Assembly (NCBI RefSeq): GCF_000204415.1 | Contig: NC_015416.1 | Location: 930,001 to 994,000 of the forward strand | Length of the DNA: 64,000 bases | Direction of reading: 5' to 3' | DNA from: Methanothrix soehngenii GP6 | GTDB taxonomy: Archaea > Halobacteriota > Methanosarcinia > Methanotrichales > Methanotrichaceae | Part shown: positions 63,892 to 64,000 of the stretch, piece by piece | How the letters are laid out: every line of letters starts with the position of its first letter | How positions within the stretch are numbered: the first letter of the stretch is position 1 | The notes under the pieces: generated by a model | Told to the model about the DNA's origin: nothing | The model's database searches: none | Seen by the model: the letters and a program-made list of their open reading frames with translations, nothing else | Made by a program: the position numbers and the translations under genes

Positions 63892-64000
63892 ATGCAGAGC
63901 ACTCAAGAAGCCCAATTCTGGAGAAGGCCGGATCAGGAGTCGGAGGACGTGAACTGCAGCCTCTGCTATCAGAACTGCCGCATCCGTCCCGGCAAGAGAG
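63892..64000 (+). CDS. amrS: AmmeMemoRadiSam-system radical-SAM protein, N-terminus only
   Basis: The frame starts at ATG 63892, with AGGTGGTG upstream and a TATA-like CACATATATTGG near 63858. It runs off the window. The visible peptide includes QFWRRPD and VNCSLCYQNCRIRPGK, which matches the N-terminal Cys-rich motif (CxLCxxxCxIxxG) of the PflA-like radical-SAM protein of the AmmeMemoRadiSam system. The SAM-cluster motif itself lies beyond the window. The reaction is not firmly established for the family. Confidence 0.7.
   Translation, partial: MQSTQEAQFWRRPDQESEDVNCSLCYQNCRIRPGKR

Overview
The window looks like chromosomal DNA of a methanogenic archaeon of the order Methanosarcinales, most probably a Methanothrix (Methanosaeta) relative. 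This is inferred from gene content, not from a 16S sequence. The indicators are archaeal ribosomal protein eS6, a class I CCA-adding enzyme, archaeal AglB, an NrpR nitrogen repressor, an MTH865-family protein, an S-layer protein with two Methanosarcina-type S-layer domains and a PGF-CTERM tail, IorAB, a bacterial-type gyrBA pair, and many TATA boxes about 25-30 nt upstream of starts. Host genes look GC-rich; some acquired segments are AT-richer.

Layout. 1-4.5 kb: end of an exported protein, a DUF1616 membrane protein, a cytosine/guanine-deaminase-fold enzyme and a secreted beta-propeller. 4.7-8.4 kb: tRNA-His and a tightly coupled minus-strand operon of a MoxR-like ATPase with altered Walker motifs, a GXGXG beta-helix protein and a VWA protein. 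8.4-9.7 kb: three tandem copies of a strong hairpin, a decayed radical-SAM gene and tRNA-Cys. 9.9-14.2 kb: gyrB-gyrA. 14.3-19.8 kb: a defence island with a broken TPR gene, a Hachiman-type hamA-hamB pair and a DUF104/PIN toxin-antitoxin module. 20.1-23.8 kb: iorA-iorB-paaK for aryl-acid/2-oxo-acid interconversion. 23.9-29.3 kb: a secreted protein, an ABC ATPase, an MscS channel, a VOC protein, a PAP2 phosphatase and a small RHH-like protein. 29.6-34.3 kb: a single-chain type IIG restriction-modification enzyme with an AT-rich target-recognition region and a second PIN module. 34.5-37.9 kb: an RNase II-family nuclease, a TM2-like protein and a membrane-anchored Lon-like protease. 37.9-40.4 kb: a methyltransferase remnant split by an IS200/IS605-type TnpB element whose empty site can be reconstructed, a flavodoxin-fold reductase and a second element end. 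40.4-44 kb: a winged-helix regulator, an MTH865 protein and AglB. 44-50.5 kb: six secreted proteins, four of them paralogues, with tandemly duplicated genes and long leaders. 51-60.9 kb: tRNA-Glu, tRNA-Gln, nrpR, rps6e, a geranylgeranyl-reductase-like flavoprotein with a sodium/solute symporter, ilvD-thpR-cca and a deacetylase. 61-63.7 kb: a long leader and the S-layer gene. The window closes with the start of an AmmeMemoRadiSam radical-SAM gene.

Two themes stand out. One is the cell surface: AglB, the sequon-bearing secreted paralogues and the S-layer protein form a surface-building neighbourhood shaped by recent duplication and sequence homogenisation. The other is defence and mobility: Hachiman, type IIG R-M, two PIN modules, a TnpB element and several gene remnants. 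The least explained items are the MoxR-GXGXG-VWA operon, the hairpin array directly upstream of it, and the duplicated leaders whose terminal hairpin can pair with the ribosome-binding site.
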